A stretch of DNA of 64,000 bases, from positions 1,550,001-1,614,000 of the forward strand of contig NZ_CP046622.1 of NCBI RefSeq assembly GCF_009755665.1, written 5' to 3'. The translations under genes and the position numbers were made by a program. Positions within the stretch are counted from its first letter, which is position 1. Each line of letters starts with the position of its first letter. This document shows positions 62,015-64,000 of this stretch, in pieces. Under the pieces are notes generated by a model that was not told the origin of the DNA, searched no databases, and saw only the letters and a program-made list of their open reading frames with translations. Source of the stretch: Variovorax paradoxus. Lineage in GTDB: Bacteria > Pseudomonadota > Gammaproteobacteria > Burkholderiales > Burkholderiaceae_C.

Positions 62015-63010
62015 CTAGGCGGTCGGCGCAGGCGTGGCGGCCGAAGGCGAGCCCGGCAATCCGAACTGATGCCAAGCGCGGCGCAGTTGCGTGTCCGAGC
62101 CGAAGCCCGAGATTTCCGCCGCTCGCGTCACGCTGGCGCCAGAGGCCAGCGCGAGCTGTGCCGCCGCCAGCCGCAGCCGCCGCAGATAGGCCAGGGGCGC
62201 CACACCCGCGTGTTCCACGAACAGCCGCGTCAGGTGCCGCGCCGAGGTGTGGGCCACTTCCGCCATGCGAGGCACGTTCCAGTCGGCCTGGGGCTGCTCG
62301 CTGACGGCGTCCTGCACCCGGTGCAGGGCGGCATGCAGATGGTTCCGGTACGCGAGAAAGGGCGAAAGCTCCGGGTCGTGCGGGCCGCGCCGCTGCGCCA
62401 CCACCATCGTCTGCGCCACCTGGGCCGCGAGCGCTTCGCCGCACACATCCGCGATGCGGTGCAGCACCAGGTCGATGCCGGTCGTGACGCCCGCGCTGCT
62501 GTAGACGGGCGGATCGATCACGAACACGCGGTTGGCGACCACGTCGCAGCGCGGCTCCACCGAGCGCAACTCGTCCAGGTGATGGTGGTGCGTGGTGGCG
62601 CGCCGGCCGGCGAGTGCGCCCGCATGCGCCGCCAGCAGGGCGCCGGCGCACACGGTGACCAGCTCGAGCCAGCCGCGTTCGAAGCGCTGGCCGCGCAGCC
62701 AGTGCAGCAGGTCTTGCGTCTCGGCGTTGTCGATCGCGATGAAGTCGCCGGGCAGTCCGACCAGCACCACCCACGCGGGCCCGTGCCATTGCACCGGCAA
62801 CGGCGCAAGGTTGGCAAGCGCCACGCCCACCGAGCCGACAGAGGTCGGCCGCGGGCCCGCGAATTCGATCTCGAAGCGCTCGGGCTGGCCCGCGGCGCGC
62901 AGCCGCTGGTTGGCGATGCGCAACGCCTCGGCAGGCCCAGCCCAGTCGAGCACCAGGCTGCCCGGCAGCAGCACGAACACTACGCGGATGGGCTGCTGCT
63001 GGAGATCCAT
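62015..63010 (-). CDS. GlxA-type AraC-family regulator with DJ-1/PfpI domain
   Basis: A 331-residue regulator. The N-terminal DJ-1/PfpI-like domain (about residues 5-190) has VVFVLLPGSLVLDWAGPAEA (20), C121 in LVTVCAGALLAAHAGALAGR (20) and SSAGVTTGIDLVLHRI. The C-terminal AraC domain (about 220-315) has two helix-turn-helix motifs (MAEVAHTSARHLTRLFVEHA; SGASVTRAAEISGFGSDTQL). GlxA-type regulators often respond to nitrogenous metabolites; the ligand is unknown here. It overlaps the PfpI gene upstream by 31 bases. Confidence 0.9.
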   Translation of the reverse strand: MDLQQQPIRVVFVLLPGSLVLDWAGPAEALRIANQRLRAAGQPERFEIEFAGPRPTSVGSVGVALANLAPLPVQWHGPAWVVLVGLPGDFIAIDNAETQDLLHWLRGQRFERGWLELVTVCAGALLAAHAGALAGRRATTHHHHLDELRSVEPRCDVVANRVFVIDPPVYSSAGVTTGIDLVLHRIADVCGEALAAQVAQTMVVAQRRGPHDPELSPFLAYRNHLHAALHRVQDAVSEQPQADWNVPRMAEVAHTSARHLTRLFVEHAGVAPLAYLRRLRLAAAQLALASGASVTRAAEISGFGSDTQLRRAWHQFGLPGSPSAATPAPTA

Positions 63011-63603
63011 GTGTAGTCCATCTGGCGCGCCGTGCGTTCGGCCAGCGCGCGGCCGGCCAGCCGCTCGACCAGGTACAGGCTCATGTCGATGCCTGCGCTG
63101 ATGCCTGCGGAGCTGACGATGCGGCCGCTGTCGACCCAGCGTTTGCCCTCGCGCACATCCAGCAGCGGAAACTGTTCGCGCAGGTCTGCAATGTCTTCCC
63201 AGTGGGTGGTGACGGCCTCTCGCGTGACCACGCCGCTTTTCACTAGCAGGAACACGCCGGTGCATACCGAGGCCACCAGCTGTGCGCCGGCCGCGCAGTC
63301 CGCAATCCAGCGCAGGGTGGCGGGGCTTGCCATCGGCGCATCGACCACGCCGCCGGGCACGATCAGGAGGTCGGCTGCGGGGTTGTCGGCCAGGTCGTGG
63401 TCCGCCAGCAGGCGCAGGCCGGCTCGGGCCTGGACGGGCTGGCCCGAGCTTGCGAGCGCCACGGAGGCGACCTCGAACGGTGCCTCCGTGCCGGGATTCA
63501 GGCGCTGGCTGACGCGGCTCGCCGTGGTGAACACCTCGAACGGGCCCGCAAAGTCGAGCGCCTCGACACCGTCGAAGGCAAGGATCAGTACCCGCAACGT
63601 CAT
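62980..63603 (-). CDS. DJ-1/PfpI family protein (isonitrile hydratase-like)
   Basis: A 207-residue protein: VLILAFDGVEALDFAGPFEV (20) near the start, LLIVPGG, and the nucleophile elbow ASVCTGVFLLVKSGV with C114. THWEDIADLR and SSAGISAGIDMSLYLVERL follow. This pattern fits the PfpI/isonitrile hydratase-like group. It starts by overlapping the isochorismatase stop by 4 bases and its 3' end overlaps the AraC gene by 31 bases, in a different frame. Confidence 0.9.
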   Translation of the reverse strand: MTLRVLILAFDGVEALDFAGPFEVFTTASRVSQRLNPGTEAPFEVASVALASSGQPVQARAGLRLLADHDLADNPAADLLIVPGGVVDAPMASPATLRWIADCAAGAQLVASVCTGVFLLVKSGVVTREAVTTHWEDIADLREQFPLLDVREGKRWVDSGRIVSSAGISAGIDMSLYLVERLAGRALAERTARQMDYTWISSSSPSA

Positions 63604-64000
63604 GCGGCGACCGTCCCGGCGGAGAGGGCGCCGGCGCGTTCGAGCGCCTGATCCACGGTGCAGACGGTGGCGAATCGGCCATCCAGCACAGCCGCCGTGC
63701 GAGCCTTGATGTCGGCCGCGGCAAGCGGACGGCCGTCGGGCTGCACCATGTCAAAGGTGAGCGTGGCCTCGGTCACGTAGTCGACTTCCCAGCCCAGGTC
63801 GGAAGCATGGCGCGTGGTGGTTTCGCAGCATTGCTCGGTGCGGATGCCGCTCACGATCAGCCGGCCGATGCCCTGCTGCGTGAGCCAGATGTCGAGCCCG
63901 CTGTTGACCAGCGCACTGTGGCGGTGCTTGGTGAATGTGGCTGCGGCTTCGAATGCCGCCAGGCCGTCGATCGGCCGCACCAGTCCGGATTCGACGGCGA
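63600..64000 (-). CDS. Isochorismatase-family hydrolase, 3' part
   Basis: The C-terminal portion (about 133 residues) of an isochorismatase-like cysteine hydrolase, cut by the right window edge. Visible motifs: FTKHRHSALVNSGLDIWLTQ (20), RLIVSGIRTEQCCETTTRHA (20, with the nucleophile cysteine region) and DLGWEVDYVTEATLTFDM. The tail ALERAGALSAGTVAA follows. The frame stays open to the window edge without a clear start. It is first in the overlapping trio isochorismatase-PfpI-AraC. Confidence 0.9.
   Translation of the reverse strand, partial: AVESGLVRPIDGLAAFEAAATFTKHRHSALVNSGLDIWLTQQGIGRLIVSGIRTEQCCETTTRHASDLGWEVDYVTEATLTFDMVQPDGRPLAAADIKARTAAVLDGRFATVCTVDQALERAGALSAGTVAA

Overview
The window is high-GC, densely packed chromosomal DNA from a betaproteobacterium of the Comamonadaceae. 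Variovorax is the best guess, judged from gene order and protein flavour rather than from any search. Supporting signs are the lepA-lepB-DUF4845-rnc-era-recO-pdxJ-acpS-nagZ string, the asd-fimV-truA-trpFBA-accD block, a sdh/gltA operon with a DUF6587 protein in the nearby feo operon, and a kynBUA operon. Apart from one small patch around 42.9-44.6 kb the region looks like core genome. I saw no rRNA, tRNA, insertion sequence, prophage or CRISPR array.

Layout. 1-7.3 kb (+): translation, secretion, RNA processing and cofactor genes (lepA 3' end, lepB, DUF4845, rnc, era, recO, pdxJ, acpS, nagZ), many with overlapping stops and starts. 7.4-11.5 kb (-): a LON-domain protein, lysS, an Hsp70-like protein and a YgjP-type metallohydrolase, the last three linked by 4-base overlaps. 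11.5-12.1 kb (+): a YggT protein. 12.1-25.6 kb (-): amino-acid biosynthesis (leuCDB with a LysR regulator, asd, trpF, trpB, trpA) with fimV, truA, accD and an entericidin. 25.7-42.5 kb: a concentration of TCA-cycle genes. gltA-sdhE-sdhB-sdhA-sdhD-sdhC lie on the minus strand, then a GntR/HutC-type regulator, then divergent mdh, a trans-aconitate methyltransferase, a CoA-ester lyase, a secreted protein of unknown function and acnB. acnA follows after an XRE regulator/membrane protein pair.

42.9-44.4 kb holds the most unusual content. It is a small lipoprotein with a TcpQ/N0-like domain, followed with a TGATG overlap by a peptidoglycan-binding protein. That protein's C-terminus looks like the XVIPCD secretion domain of bacteria-killing type IV secretion effectors, and its reading frame appears broken by one missing base.

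44.6-48.4 kb: a Fur-box-controlled feoAB operon with a Cys-rich DUF6587 protein and a closely linked FAD monooxygenase. 48.4-55.6 kb (-): a SUKH-like/ankyrin protein, the kynurenine operon (kynB, kynU, a secreted unknown, kynA), a YkgJ protein, and argD-argF. 55.7-59.6 kb: DUF3579, rpsT, murJ, a SirB1-family protein and a VOC protein. 59.7-62.0 kb: two DGPF-domain proteins with an ECF42-type sigma factor, preceded by a plausible ECF42 promoter. 62.0-64.0 kb (-): an isochorismatase (cut by the window edge), a DJ-1/PfpI protein and a GlxA-type AraC regulator, all overlapping.
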